Assembly (NCBI RefSeq): GCF_003265705.1
Contig: NW_020312827.1
Span: 23,428,502 to 23,492,501 of the forward strand
DNA from: Callorhinus ursinus
Lineage: Eukaryota > Chordata > Mammalia > Carnivora > Otariidae
DNA: 64,000 nt
Direction of reading: 5' to 3'
A program made the translations under genes and the position numbers. The notes under the pieces were generated by a model. It saw only the letters and a program-made list of their open reading frames with translations. It was not told where the DNA came from and made no database searches. This document shows positions 22,785-33,979 of this stretch, piece after piece; the first letter of the stretch is position 1; every line of letters starts with the position of its first letter.

Positions 22785-22980
22785 AAAATACTGCAGTCAG
22801 TCCTTTGGACCCAAGTTTGAATCCTACCTCCGGTTTTTAGCTTCATGACCCTGTATGAGTTACTGAACTGACCTGAGTCTCAGTTTCCCCATCTGTCAAG
22901 TAGGACTAACGGTAGTTTACAAGGATGGAATAAGATGATGCATGAAAAGGACTTGTTACAAATGAGCACAGTAGCAGTTT
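22785..22980 (+). mobile_element. MIR SINE, sense
   Basis: 'acccaagtttgaatcctacc', 'tgagtctcagtttccccatc' and 'ggataagatgatgcat'-like blocks follow the MIR order over about 190 bases. Confidence 0.85.
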
Positions 22981-22984
22981 ATTG

Positions 22985-23108
22985 ATGACAGCTGGTTATA
23001 GTGGAAAGACCTTGGATTTGGACTGAAAAGATCTACTCCAGGAAGCTGGGTGATAATGGCCAAGCTGGGTTCTGAGGTTCAGTTTCCTCATCTGGAAAAC
23101 AGAGGAAG
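22985..23108 (+). mobile_element. MIR SINE fragment, sense
   Basis: A second sense MIR directly after the first. 'agtggaaagaccttggattt' is followed by 'gaggttcagtttcctcatct'. Confidence 0.65.
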
Positions 23109-23109
23109 T

Positions 23110-23502
23110 GAAACTGTCTCTCTTCATTCTGGCCAAGTTCACTCCCACCCAGGATGCCTGCACTTGCTGTTTCCTATAGGGCAGCCCCTACTCAGCTCTG
23201 CCATGGTTCATCAGGTCTTAGGTCAGATGTTGTCTCCCCAGATGGCTTTCCCTGCACCTCTCCAAAGTCACTCACCTGCCCTTTGCTTTATTTTATATCC
23301 TTCCTGGAAGTCACTTCTGTCTGAAATTGTCTAATTTTTATGTGTTTATTGTCTGCCATACTTCTCACTAGATTCTCAGCTCTATGAGAGCAGAAACCTG
23401 GTCTGTCCTGGACTCCAATGTACCACCAGAGTTTAGAATGCTACCCTGCACATGCTAGGTGCTCAACAAACACCGAATGAATGAATGAATGAATGAACAC
23501 CC
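23110..23502 (+). mobile_element. L2 LINE 3' end, sense
   Basis: 'ggatgcctgcacttgctgtt', 'gtcagatgttgtctccccag', 'ttgtctgccatacttctcac', 'tcagctctatgagagcagaa' and 'atgctaggtgctcaacaaac' precede the (GAAT)n tail at about 23,475-23,498. It is a good L2 3' end. Confidence 0.9.
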
Positions 23503-23698
23503 TCTACAATCACTGTGAGGAAACAAATAAATAACACAATGAAAATGCCTAGCAGAGTCCTGGTTCACAATAGTCTCTTTGTGTTGATTTTCCTTGCTTT
23601 CCCTAGGAACTAATTTTTCAAGAACTACAGTCATTAACCGTTATCTCAGCTTGAGATTTAAAACTTACTTAAATTGAGCTAAGGTTACCAGATCGGGG

Positions 23699-23703
<5 letters not shown>

Positions 23704-23748
<45 letters not shown>
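23704..23748 (+). repeat. (GA)n microsatellite
   Basis: About 22 GA repeats form a pure purine tract, flanked by A-rich and G-rich purines. It is the source of the apparent poly(Ser-Leu) minus-strand frame here. Confidence 0.97.
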
Positions 23749-23750
<2 letters not shown>

Positions 23751-23759
23751 GGGGGACAG

Positions 23760-25190
23760 TCATAATTAACTTCCCCATGCAGATCTCCACCAAGCGCTTC
23801 TTTAACACCTCTGCATGTCTAGGCAACCGAGCCTCCCAGGAATGTCTAAGTGCTCCGGAAGACAGGTCATCAATTGAGCCACTTCTGCATCTGCACACAT
23901 TGCAGATCAGACACAAAGACAAATGGCACTCAAATCAGTGCCAAGGGGTCAGCTCCAGCCAGGGCATAGATTCAGGCTGGGCCCCTGAGAGAACTCAAGA
24001 CTGAAATACAGGCCCAGTCAGGCACTGACCAGGATGGGAACTGAGCAACTCAGGATGCTGGAGCATCCAGGAGACTGTTGCCCCCTCTACTTAGTCTTCC
24101 ATCTCTAGAGTCCCTCTGCTCATGCTGATATGTGCCTCCTTTTAACCCACCCAGCTTGGGTGGCTCTCCTACTCTGCCAGAGGTTCCCCCATCAACATGG
24201 TAAATGAGTCTAACCTCCCATCTCCTGCCAGATGCAGATAGACTATCCCAAGTTAGGCCCTGACCAACAAGGGGCAATGGTGGCAATGATCTCACCTTGT
24301 CCACACACTCTAGGCATTCTAGGCATCCCCATTCTGAGCCACTGAGCCACAGCTGCCCTGGAGCTCAGAGAAGCAGCACATCAGAGGTCAAGAGCCTCAC
24401 CCAGGTGGCTGTCAAGGCTCCATCTCCCCAGTGGGCTCTTGCCCAACGGGCTGAACCGAAACTCTAGATACCAACCAGAATTCACAGCCCTGATATGAAC
24501 TTTCATCTTAAATGTCAAAGAAAAACTCTGAAGTTCTCTACACTCAAACACCACACTTCCTATCAAAATGCCAGAGTAAGACCACAATGGGATTTATCTG
24601 TGGTTTTCAACCACTGCACTCAGCCCATTGCACCCAGAAAACCCTTACCATGTGGAGGGAGTGGATTGATGTGGATCTCACATCATGCTCCTGCCCCAAA
24701 CCCGGTTGGCATTATCTCCCACGCTCTAGTCCATGTGGGTCAAAGTCCAGAGTCAGAGAGGGAGAATTAGCCCAACAGCCAGCCACAGAAAATAGGCACT
24801 ATGATACCAACTCTAGCAGAATAGGTTGGGTGAGGCAGGAAAAGACACAAAGAAGGTGGCCCTCAAGCCATGGCAGAATAACGGCTCCAGTGCCTAGAGA
24901 GAGGACTTTCCAAGGAAGGTTCACAGATAACCAGAAGAACTCTGTCTTCTAGCCAGTTCAGCTGTAATCTTGACCCCTTCAGTCCCGCTTTCTCTTGATA
25001 CCCAAGCTTCTTGGTGAGAGAGCCAGTTCTGTTTACAGACAGGGGCATTATCCTCCACTCCAGCAGACTCCTGGGCTAGCCTACCTTTCCTAAATGGCAC
25101 TGCCTTGACTCTCAGGGATCCCTTTCTCTGGTGCTTTTCCAGCCTCCTCTCCCTAACTTTACAGTTACTTAAGCAATATTATGTCCCCAT
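23760..25190. other. Unassigned sequence (1.4 kb)
   Basis: No repeat or exon is recognised. The 146-aa plus frame at 24,512-24,952 has no protein-family features and overlaps other frames. I treat it as a chance ORF. Confidence 0.35.
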
Positions 25191-25194
25191 GTTC

Positions 25195-25335
25195 AGCCAT
25201 AGCAACCTGCTCTGTGACTTTATGCAAGCCTTAACCTCTTTGAGCCTCAGTTTATATATCCCTAGAATAGGGGATGGGGGTTAAATTAGACCAGCTCCAA
25301 AGTTTCATTTTAGCACTAATATTCCATAATTCCAT
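25195..25335 (+). mobile_element. MIR SINE, sense
   Basis: 'tgctctgtgactttatgcaa', 'gccttaacctctttgagcct' and 'cagtttatatatccctagaa' match the MIR core. Confidence 0.75.
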
Positions 25336-25884
25336 AATTGTTTGAAAGAAGATTTTCAGCTGGAGTCATCTGTGACAATGATATCGACTTTATCAGAATC
25401 AGACCTGGACTGTTAGGTCTTGCTGGGTCCCAAGCTGAACAGGCTTTCTGAAGTTTCTCTTAGCTTGGTAAATGTTCTGTAAGTCAATTTCCCCTCCCCA
25501 TGTTCTTATTCCATATAGAGGTAGGGGCTCAGGAAGGTAGGAGGCACTGGGAAGATTGGGAAGAAATCAGGAAGTACTGGTAAGTGGCAATTTCTTGTAA
25601 GGGAGAGAAAAAAAGCACATGTTCAGACTCACTGGCTGACACCTCTCAGGGCCCCTTGTACCCCTCCCCTGTCTGAAATATGTGAAATCTGGCCCCAGCA
25701 ATCTGGAAACATGCCACCCTCCCTGGAAGAGGAGTTCTTGTGCCAAGCTTCTGATGGCTACTCACATCAGCACCCTGGGAGTCATTCTCCACACTCCTCT
25801 CTCCCTTACCCCATATCCAAGTCATCATCAACTCCAGTCAAGGGGACCACCAGAATATGCCTCAACTCTGCCAGCGGTCACCCA
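25336..25884. other. Unassigned sequence
   Basis: No gene or repeat is recognised. The C-rich part from 25,700 may belong to the L2 piece that follows. Confidence 0.35.
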
Positions 25885-25970
25885 CACCCCTGCCCCTACT
25901 CCATCTCCAGCATCTCACACAGTGTCTGGACCCAGCAGGTGCTCAATAAAGATCTGTTCAATGACTGGAA
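25885..25970 (+). mobile_element. L2 LINE 3' tail, sense
   Basis: 'atctcacacagtgtctggac' and 'ccagcaggtgctcaataaag' followed by 'atctgttcaatgactgg' is the L2 tail. The left part (25,780 on) may also be L2. Confidence 0.65.
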
Positions 25971-26979
25971 TCCAAGAGGACTTCCTTTTCCCTGAGAAAC
26001 AGAACTAAGAGACAAGCTATTTTTGCAGGGCAATGGTGAGTTCAGTACTTCCCACCCAGCTAAAGCATACACAAGCACCCCACCTGAAACCCCATACCAC
26101 CATCAGAGTTCAGAATGCCTCTTGCCCTCCTTCCCACTCAGGTCTCAAGACTCAGGAATGACAATGAAACCACGGGCATCTCCTCACTCTGTGGATAAGA
26201 CATAAGTGTAAGTATCAGTTTAACATCTGAGCAACATTAATTCCCAGAAGCCATCTCCTACCCTCAGACAGGATAACAATTTCCAAACAACACATACCCT
26301 GCACTCCTGCACACACATACCCATACATACCCCTTGCTCAGGCAGCAGAAGGGAGCAGGGCTAGAACTCAGACCCCTCTGCTGGGGCCACATGGCACCAC
26401 CCCCATAAGAATAGAGGAATATAAGTCTGCTCCTCAGTCCACTGGCCCAGCTGGCATGGTTTTCATGAACACAAAAGACAATCCTCTCTGCCACCCCACC
26501 CTCCCATCCTATCCCCATCACCAGGGTCAGATACTCAGAGCTTGCACACAGCTCAAAGAGGAGAAGGAATGGTTTAATACCCGTGCTCACCCCAATTTCT
26601 GGAACTCCACATCCATCTGCAGGGAGTCACTTACAACAAAAGTCCTAAACTGGGAAGAGTGATGTGAGTGGGTGGCTGTCTGGTTTCCCGACCATGCCTA
26701 TTTCCAGATTTTCCTCATTATTTCACCCTGGTGGCACCATCTCCAAACTTCCAACAGTACCTGGACATGTCTGGGAGTTGACCTCCCAGGCAAAGACACA
26801 GAACCAGGCTCTCACAGCCCATCTGGCCATGTGATAGACCAAATCTGGGGCGTGGGGAGTCCCCACGAGGGGTCCTCCCATGGAAAGTCCCAGCCTCTCC
26901 CTCAGCTTCGTTGAAGGTACTTCCACATTGGCCCACCTGCCCCTCCAGTCTGACTGCTCTGGAAGTATGTCTCATGGAG
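25971..26979. other. Unassigned sequence (1 kb)
   Basis: No gene or repeat is recognised. Overlapping frames on both strands (26,264-26,590; 26,718-27,038) have no family features. Confidence 0.35.
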
Positions 26980-27135
26980 TTTATGAACATAGCCTCTGGA
27001 GTCAGGCACCCTGGGTTCAAATCATACAGCACTCCCAAGGGTGTACCCCTTGACCTCTGTACCCTCTGCTTTCTGTAAAATACAGCTCACAATGCCTACC
27101 ACACAAGACTGCCATGAGAATTAAACACATTAACT
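26980..27135 (+). mobile_element. MIR SINE, sense
   Basis: 'acatagcctctggagtcagg', 'caccctgggttcaaatcata' and 'aaatacagctcacaatgcct' follow the MIR order and end at 'gccatgagaattaaacacat', next to the SINEC target site. Confidence 0.8.
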
Positions 27136-27145
27136 GTTACATGTT

Positions 27146-27339
27146 TTTTTAATAAAGATTTTATTTATTTATTTGAGAGAGAGAGAGAGAGAGAGCATGA
27201 GCAGGGGGAGGGGCAGAGCAGAGGGAGAAGCAGACTCCTTACTGAGCAGGGAGCCTGATGAGGGACTAGATGCCAGGACCCTGGGATCATGACCTGAGCT
27301 GAAGGCAGACCCTTAACTGACTGAGCCATCCAGGCGTCC
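27146..27339 (-). mobile_element. SINEC, full length, antisense
   Basis: The reverse-complement tail 'aaagattttatttatttatt' is followed by (GA)n, 'agaagcagactccttactga', 'gcagggagcctgatgaggga', 'ccctgggatcatgacctgag' and the head 'ctgactgagccatccaggcg'. A diverged direct repeat (TTAACTGTTACATGTT at 27,130; TTAACTATTGTATGTT at 27,340) looks like the target-site duplication, with three changes. Confidence 0.93.
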
Positions 27340-27799
27340 TTAACTATTGTATGTTAAACTCCCAGCACAGGCTAAGGAATTCTTCCACTGCAGTCAGTTC
27401 CCAGCCTCCCAACTCAGCCCCACACACCACACTAGTTACGAGTTTGCTTGCACTGAAACAAAGCTCCCACAGCCTTCAAGAATGCTCCATCCAAGTAGAA
27501 GCTTTGAAAAATAAGCAAAACAAAGGGAACATGAATTTCCCTTGTACCTTTCCTGAGGCATCTCCATCTTCCCTGTATGCGACCCTTATCTGTTAGAAAC
27601 AAACCCACTTAATATAGAAAAGAGAGTCACTATGGAAGCCAAATTTCTTCCAATTCCTAGTCACACCCTTTCCACGGTTTTCACTGCCATTTTGCCACCA
27701 GCTCTCTTAATAATACCCTTCATTTGTAGAATGCCCCTCCCAATTCATCCCTCTCCCCAAGAAAGAAAAGCTGTGACTTAGGGGAAAGCCAGAGGGGTG
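27340..27799. other. Unassigned sequence
   Basis: No gene or repeat is recognised in this stretch. Confidence 0.35.
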
Positions 27800-27985
27800 G
27801 GCATCACGACAGTAATAGTGGTTCCTTCTGGGAGGTGGGACTGCAGGTGATCCTCATGTTCTTCTTTCTGTATTTATTTTACTGAATTTGGGGTTTCTCT
27901 CTCTTTTCTTTTTTCCCCCATGTACACGGCACATGTATTCCTTTTTTAAAATGAGAAAAAATGTAAAGCTATTTCAAAAAGTCCC
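27800..27985 (+). mobile_element. Old L1M 3' UTR fragment
   Basis: 'agtggttccttctgggaggt', 'gggactgcaggtgatcctca', a T-rich middle and 'acatgtattccttttttaaa' fit the L1M 3' UTR. Confidence 0.6.
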
Positions 27986-28104
27986 CTTGTCTCTAGAAGG
28001 TAGTTCATGAAGGAGAATGAAGGAAGATGATACATTCTCATTCTGTCCTCAAGGACGAGGCAGAAACGACCCAATGTAACAAGGCACCTGAATTATGGAA
28101 GCTG

Positions 28105-29060
28105 GGACAGGGGCATTCATCCATCCAGCAGACGTTCACGGAGTGCTCACCCCATGTGAGGTGTCATGTGTGAACAAAACAGAGTCCCAGTCAGCCCTCG
28201 GGGTGATGAGGTCCTATTCAGGCAGACAGACAATATGCAAAATGAACACGCATGTAATACGTCAGATGATGTAAGGTGCTAGGAAAATTAAGTCGGGGGA
28301 TCGAGGGCTCAGAAGGATGTGCTATTCTGGAAGGGTAGTTGGGAGGGCTTACTCAAAGAGGGTCATTCGTGCAGAGACCTGGGGAATGGAAACGGCTGGG
28401 GAATGGAAACGGCTGAGGAAGCGGCCAGGACAAAGACGTGGATGTTGGACTGGGCTTAGCAAGTTCAAAAGGCAGCATGAGCAAAGAGAATGAAAGGAGG
28501 AAAGGGTGGACAGGCGCTGGGACCAGATCTGGTGGGGCTTTGCAGTCATCCTTGGGACTCTCCACTTCGGCGTACTCTGAGTGGCATGGGAAGTCACTGG
28601 AGAGTTTTGAACAGAGGGACATAATTTGACTTTCATTTTAGAGGATCGTTCCAGCCTGCTGTGTGGAGGGAAAAAAAACGCACGGAGTCCCGAGTGAAGA
28701 AGTAAAGACAGGAGGACACCGTAATAACCCAGGCAAGAGTCTGTGGCAGCAGTTTTACATGTGTAAGAAATATGGTCCTTTTCTAGGTCCATTTTTAAGG
28801 GAGAGCCTACAGGCTTTACTGATAGCTTGGACCTGAGACATGAGAGCAAGAAAGGAGTCAACAACAATCCAAAGTGTGTTGGGTGTGAGCACTGGGAGGA
28901 GGGAGTTGCCTACTTCTCAAACAGGAAGACTGGGTGGGGCAGAAGATAAAACTGAAGGATATTAAAGCACAGGAAGTTTGAGTTGAATTAGTATTTGACA
29001 GCAGGCAGAGATGATGGCCAAGCAGGGGGAAATTCAAATGTGAGTTGAAGGGAGAGGGTC
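28105..29060 (-). mobile_element. L2 LINE, antisense, about 950 bases
   Basis: A long antisense L2. In order it shows 'catccatccagcagacgttc', 'acagacaatatgcaaaatga', 'gggctttgcagtcatcc', 'ctggagagttttgaacagag', 'ttcattttagaggatcgttc', 'cagcctgctgtgtggag', 'cgtaataacccaggcaagag' and 'cctacaggctttactgatag'. The 172-aa minus frame (28,349-28,867) is a chance frame through it. A 17-bp tandem duplication (two copies of GGGGAATGGAAACGGCT, 28,381-28,414) lies within. Confidence 0.88.
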
Positions 29061-29089
29061 AGGCCAGACCTAGAATTCCGAGAGCACTC

Positions 29090-29285
29090 AACTAGGTAGT
29101 GTACCTACAACTCTTCGTTTAATATTCCAAACCCATCTATGGGGTGGGTCTGACTTTATCCTGTTTTGTAAAGGGCAAATCTGAGACTCTGAGAGGGGGT
29201 AGTCACTTGCCCAAAGTTTATACACACAGAACAGATTCACCTGCACTCAAACCGGGGTCAGTCTGACGCCAGAGCCCAGGATTCA
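29090..29285 (-). mobile_element. MIR SINE, antisense
   Basis: 'tttgtaaagggcaaatctga', 'ctctgagagggggtagtcac', 'ttgcccaaagtttatacaca' and 'gacgccagagcccaggattc' give the antisense MIR order. Confidence 0.75.
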
Positions 29286-29400
29286 GACCTAAGAAATCCA
29301 GATCACAATCACCAGGGGGCCAATTCAATGAACATGGCAGCCCATACCTGCCCCATTCAGTAAGCTGAGCCCCACCTCCTTACGAGATCTGTAATTGTTC
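29286..29400 (+). mobile_element. hAT-Charlie fragment (possible)
   Basis: 'agatcacaatcaccaggggg', 'attcagtaagctgagcccca' and 'cctccttacgagatctgtaa' resemble internal blocks of a MER20-type element but no terminal repeats are visible. Confidence 0.3.
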
Positions 29401-29639
29401 TCCTTGCCTAAGCATCCATGGCATCCAGGCCCCAACGTGACGTCTAGCTCTTGCACATGGGCTTCAGCCTTTATCTCTTGACCTGCCCCCAAGTCTCCAA
29501 GGACCTGAAATCAAGCTCTAAACACGAGCCTTCAGCACTGTAGTCTCACTGCCCCATCAGTTTCTGCCAGGCCCCTCCCTGGGCAGGACTGCAGCTGTCT
29601 GCTCCACATGTGGGAGGTAAAGGTGAGGCCTGGAAAGCC
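29401..29639. other. Unassigned sequence
   Basis: C-rich, with no gene or repeat recognised. Confidence 0.35.
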
Positions 29640-29960
29640 TGTGACCTTAACTGCAGGTGGCTCCTCCCTCTGGGGGAGCCTGGTCAAATCGTTTGACTGT
29701 TAAGCCTCCATTTCCTCAACTAACAGAAGGTGGGAGTTAGACAAGAATCTTTTAAGAGTCTGTGAAATACACAGAAAGGCAAATTTTTCTTAAGCACTGA
29801 TACCCTGCAGTGGAAAAAGCCTCGGATCCAGCAGTCCCTTTTTGAATCCTGTTCTGCTACTTATGGTCTTAGGAAGCCATCAGCAATTTGATCCTTCCAT
29901 CTTGTCCCTCCATCTCCAATATGAGGGTAACAATACCAACCTTCCAGAGGTGTGAGCAGG
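29640..29960 (+). mobile_element. Two sense MIR fragments in a row
   Basis: The first (29,640-29,780) has 'ggtcaaatcgtttgactgtt' and 'aagcctccatttcctcaact'. The second (29,800-29,960) has 'agtggaaaaagcctcggatc', 'tgaatcctgttctgctactt' and 'cctccatctccaatatgagg'. Confidence 0.65.
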
Positions 29961-30399
29961 ACAGTCACATGGCACATGGTTACTCCCTATGTGCTCATTT
30001 AGAAAACTCCTAAGAGCACACAGTGAACCCAAGGTCCCCACTCCACTTGGGGACTCCCCTTCCTCCATAGGACACGTAAAATACTCTGTCATGTTCCACT
30101 CAGCCATCTGATGACTTCTCTCACCTCCTGCCTCAACCTACCCCATCCCCAAAACCCTGAGATCCTAACAGCTCACCTTTCCACTTAGCCCTGATCTCAT
30201 TTCTTCAACTCCTGCTCCTAAGAAAACTCAGATCAAGGTATTAGGAGGGAGGAAAACAGAAAGAAAATCTCCTTGCCAGTCCCATCCGTCACCAGATGGA
30301 GAAGCTTGCTATTAGCAGAATCTGACCAACGCAAAATAAAAATTACCACCATCATTAGTATCATGGCTTTGGCTGCTGGAGACCAGGCAGAACCAAAGT
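29961..30399. other. Unassigned sequence
   Basis: No gene or repeat is recognised. Confidence 0.35.
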
Positions 30400-30560
30400 G
30401 GTATAGAAAGGGGAACAGAGCATGGATGAATCAACATAGATGTGGCATCAGACCACTTGGGTTTTAATCCTTAATACCAACTACAAGATGACCTCGGACA
30501 AGTCACTCGATTCTGAGCCATCCCCCAACAACAAAGATTATGTCATTACCTCTAATAAGA
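30400..30560 (+). mobile_element. MIR SINE, sense
   Basis: 'gtggcatcagaccacttggg', 'atgacctcggacaagtcact' and 'cgattctgagcc' follow the MIR core. Confidence 0.7.
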
Positions 30561-30679
30561 TAAGGTCACTTGGGCTCAGGTGGGTGAGGGATCCACTTGA
30601 CTAGTAAATAAGCAGCAGGGAGCTACCCCAAGTCTGCATGTGTGATCCCAAAACTCAAGCTTTTCCTCCACATCTTGAT

Positions 30680-30900
30680 AACCAGAGCATTGCAGGCTTT
30701 CAAGTCAAACTACTGACCTCTCTGAGCTTTTATCTTTCTCATCTATAAAGTGAAGACACTGCTACCTGCCTTGTAGGCCATATCAGGAGGATCTGAATAG
30801 TACAGGAGTAGCTCAGGCACACTGCATGCATGAAGCAGCCCCCCAGTGACTTAGAGGTCTATTCTCACTGCCATGAGGAAGCCTGGAACATGGTAGGTCC
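30680..30900 (+). mobile_element. MIR SINE, sense
   Basis: 'gctttcaagtcaaactactg', 'acctctctgagcttttatct', 'ttctcatctataaagtgaag' and 'gctacctgccttgtaggcca' follow the MIR order. Confidence 0.7.
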
Positions 30901-31929
30901 TCCATAGCTGTTCTCTGAAACTTAAAAGCCAAGTTTAAGCCAATGCCACATGGCTATGAACGACAAAGCTAATATTCAAACACGGCTCTTTTGCCCCAAG
31001 TCTACAGTTCACCCAAAAATCAGCTCAGAGTTGTTGAACAATCCTGAGACCTGAGAGCACCACATCCCAGGCCCCTCCCCTCTATCCCTGCCCCACTGCT
31101 CTAGCTCAATTTCCAGCTACCCAAACAGATTCACACACAGGAGGAAAAATCACAAAGGCAGAAGAGCCCCCTTTTTGCCAGCTCAGGCGGGATCCCCTAA
31201 TAAAACTTCTGCCTTCATTTCAGGGAACAGAAACAAAAAGCATCCTATTGACTTTGAGGCATAAAGCAAATTAATTCTCCAAACACAGTCCAGAGCATGT
31301 AATGGCCCAGCAAGGGCCAGCTAAGTATGATCAGAAACCAGCAAAGCAATTCTGAAGCTATCAGATCCCTGAGGAAATGATGATGTTGCCAAGGCACCTA
31401 TCAATCAAAGCTGACCCTGGAGGAGCTGCGCACGTACACACTGCAAAAGGAATAAAAATCTCAAATCCAAAAAGCATGAACTTGGGTTCCTGCACCTCAG
31501 GCTCTGCCTGGGAAACCACAAGACCCTTCAGAAGTATTTTGCAAGAAGCACCAACCCTCAGGCTTCCCTAAAATACTCTTAGCCTCTTTTCTTTGAAGAA
31601 TGACAAAAACCGCAGGAGAACAATGTTGACAGCTGAAGATTGGCTTGGCCCTTTGTAGTTACCCCCTTGCCCTGCCTTTCCTCCTCCCTGCCCGTGTGCC
31701 AGGATGAGTCACAGACACCCACATGGACCAAATTCTGGACTGGGCTCAATGATCCAGCTTGGTAGCTTCTGCTGAGACAGTAGAGCCATGTCAGCCAGGC
31801 AGTGTCCTCCTTGCTCCTAATTCCGCCAAATCCAGTGACTTCTCCATCCCACCTCTAGAGTTCTGCTCCTACTACAAAAGTCAACAAGCCACTCTTCTGC
31901 TCTAATATGTCCCATGCTCCCCTGGACAC
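30901..31929. other. Unassigned sequence (1 kb), repeat-poor
   Basis: No gene or repeat is recognised. The part from 31,190 to 31,640 has no repeat signature and mixed composition, so it is a candidate conserved noncoding stretch. Conservation is not testable here. Confidence 0.3.
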
Positions 31930-32400
31930 ACACACTAAAGTCCTAATGACTTTGTCTACTATCCCGCAGCTACCAGCATCCACTCCAGCCCCCACTCATG
32001 GTGAAGCAGCCACATAGTTTGGGGTGGGCCACCTCTACCTGGTTTTAAGGCCATCCTGTTACAACTGGTTCAGAGAGGAGCATGTGCCCTAAGTTGGTCC
32101 AACCAAAAGGAAGCCCAAGACTTTTGTTCAATGGCTAGGGGAAGAGAGGTTCTTTCTAGCTTTCAAGGGTGAGGTGTGCCCACATGAGCTTTAGAGCCAC
32201 AGAGCTGTTTTACTGCCATGGGCAGAGTCAGCCTGAGGCCCCAGCAAAATTGGGCACCCCTAGAGTGCACCACAGCTGAGGTCCATTCTCTAAACCTTGA
32301 GTTGCATAAACTCCATCCCCCAGAGTTCCCTCCATATTAAGCCAAATTGAGTTGGGATTCCCAATCAATTGTTAAGAGACTGCCCTAACTGAAATACTTA
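31930..32400 (+). mobile_element. Ancient interspersed repeat, class unresolved
   Basis: The block 'gaagcccaagacttttgttc', 'agccacagagctgttttact' and the end 'attaagccaaattgagttgg' resemble an old mammalian repeat whose tail reads 'cttaagccagtttgagttgg'. I recognise the theme but cannot assign the family. Confidence 0.35.
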
Positions 32401-32419
32401 CTATTCCAGGTTCTTCAAA

Positions 32420-32800
32420 AATGAGCCAGAACATACCTCTCCAGCCCCATCTCTCACTTAGCCCTCTACCTATCTGCTATAAAAGATCCATCTCCTGTCT
32501 ACTGAGGATGAATTCATTTTCTTTCCTTTCCTTTCCTTACATGGTTTCCTTGGCCTGTCATCCTCAGTCCTTCCTCTCCATCTACTTTAAATTCCACCTT
32601 GTCGGTGAAACCTTCCTCACACTCCCTTCCCTGGCAGGGAGTAATCCTCTCCTCCATGAAAACCCACATGGTTCCTTCTAGTCCAGATCTAGGCCTTGTG
32701 CTGTGATTACATACATTCATATTGTCCTTCACCAGAAAATGTCAACCATTACCCTCTTCTGTGTCCCTAGCACCAGACATGATAACCCACCCCCTCCCCA
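32420..32800 (+). mobile_element. Possible L2 fragment, sense
   Basis: C/T-rich, with 'gtcggtgaaaccttcctcac' and 'ccctagcaccagacatgata' in an L2-like order. Strongly diverged. Confidence 0.4.
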
Positions 32801-33180
32801 GGCAAAGGAAGTACCCAGCAGACATTTGCAAAATTGAGCTTGTGGAAGCCTGCACCCCCCAGCTTGGTCTGTGAGTAATGCTGGCCTTCCAGACAGCATT
32901 CCTCTCTCACTCCCTACCTCCCAAGCCTCCACAGAACCTCAGATATGCATATGAGAGAGGAGAACACGGGGTACACTGTGGACAGGAATGGGGTAGGAGA
33001 TCAGTAAAGGATCATCAAATCAGACCTGTATTGCAAACCTCCTTTATACACAGTATCCAAACTCAAGCAAGTTCATTGGAGTCTCTCTATCCAGCCCGCA
33101 TGGGCTCCCTCTGTACCAGTCCTATCAAATCCGCCCTCAACCACTGTCATGCAACTCTCCCTAGCTTAGCTCCCCAAGGT
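32801..33180. other. Unassigned sequence
   Basis: No gene or repeat is recognised. Confidence 0.35.
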
Positions 33181-33182
33181 CC

Positions 33183-33275
33183 AGCCTCAGCTCTATCATT
33201 AACCACCTCTGTGTCCTTGGGCAAGTCACTTCACTGCTCCTGGCCCCCCTCTCTACAATGAAGAAGGTGAACCAG
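33183..33275 (+). mobile_element. MIR SINE fragment, sense
   Basis: 'cagctctatcattaaccacc' followed by 'tgtgtccttgggcaagtcac' and 'ttcactgctcctgg' is a clear MIR core. Confidence 0.8.
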
Positions 33276-33684
33276 CCATGTGCTAAGGTTCCACCCACTC
33301 TCTGGGCTGCTAGGGTTCTGTTTAGGAGAATGGAATATCTCCTTTCCAAACCCCCCATTGGGAGAAATCCCAGACTAAATAAGGGCTAGGGTTTTTGCCA
33401 CCCTTCAAATCTTCTTCTGTCCCTTCCTTATTTCCTGGGTGAAGGGACACATTTTCTCCCAAGGGGTCTAACATGGTGCCTGCCTTAGGTACCAAAGAGA
33501 GAGAGGCTTAACAATTCTTCCTTAAGACATAAGAACTAAGATGCCAAAATTTGCCAACTGCCTCATTACACCCAAAATCTAAATCTGGAAGCTCAACGGC
33601 ATGAGAGGCTGCTGTGAAAAGTGCTCATGCTACATCTTTAAGTGAAAAATCAAAGCTAGTGTGAGAGCTTCCAAAATGTGATGT
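33276..33684. other. Unassigned sequence
   Basis: No gene or repeat is recognised. Confidence 0.35.
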
Positions 33685-33745
33685 TGATGCCTAGCACAGA
33701 GTGGGCACTCAATTAGTGCTTATTAAATGAGCGACTGAACTTTAG
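33685..33745 (+). mobile_element. L2 LINE 3' tail, sense
   Basis: 'gatgcctagcacagagtggg' and 'cactcaattagtgcttatta' followed by 'aatgagcgactgaac' is the L2 tail only. Confidence 0.7.
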
Positions 33746-33789
33746 AAACAAAATAGCACACCCTGGATTGTAGATGCTTAGAAATTAGG

Positions 33790-33935
33790 CCAGAAAGACA
33801 GATATCAAAATTTTCCCACTAATTATTTCTGGAGGGGGTACTTACAGGTGATTTTTTTTATTTTTGTTTTTGTTATTTTCTAAATGTTCTATAACAAACA
33901 TACGTCATTCTGTAATAAGAAAATAATTAAGTCAC
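33790..33935 (+). mobile_element. Old L1M 3' UTR fragment
   Basis: 'ttatttctggagggggtact', 'tacaggtgattttttttatt' and 'attttctaaatgttctataa' match the L1M 3' UTR, as at 27,800. Confidence 0.6.
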
Positions 33936-33957
33936 TTTTATAAGGAGTTGAATGTAA

Positions 33958-33977
33958 AACACACACACACACACACA
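33958..33977 (+). repeat. (CA)n microsatellite, short
   Basis: About 10 CA units just after the old L1M 3' end. Confidence 0.9.
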
Positions 33978-33979
33978 TG

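Noticed and set aside
24512..24952. 146-aa plus-strand frame
   Set aside because: No family features, overlaps a second frame in another phase, and lies in ordinary unassigned DNA.
28349..28867. 172-aa minus-strand open frame
   Set aside because: It runs through an antisense L2 (sense relative to the frame but decayed) and does not keep the L2 protein order. A chance frame.
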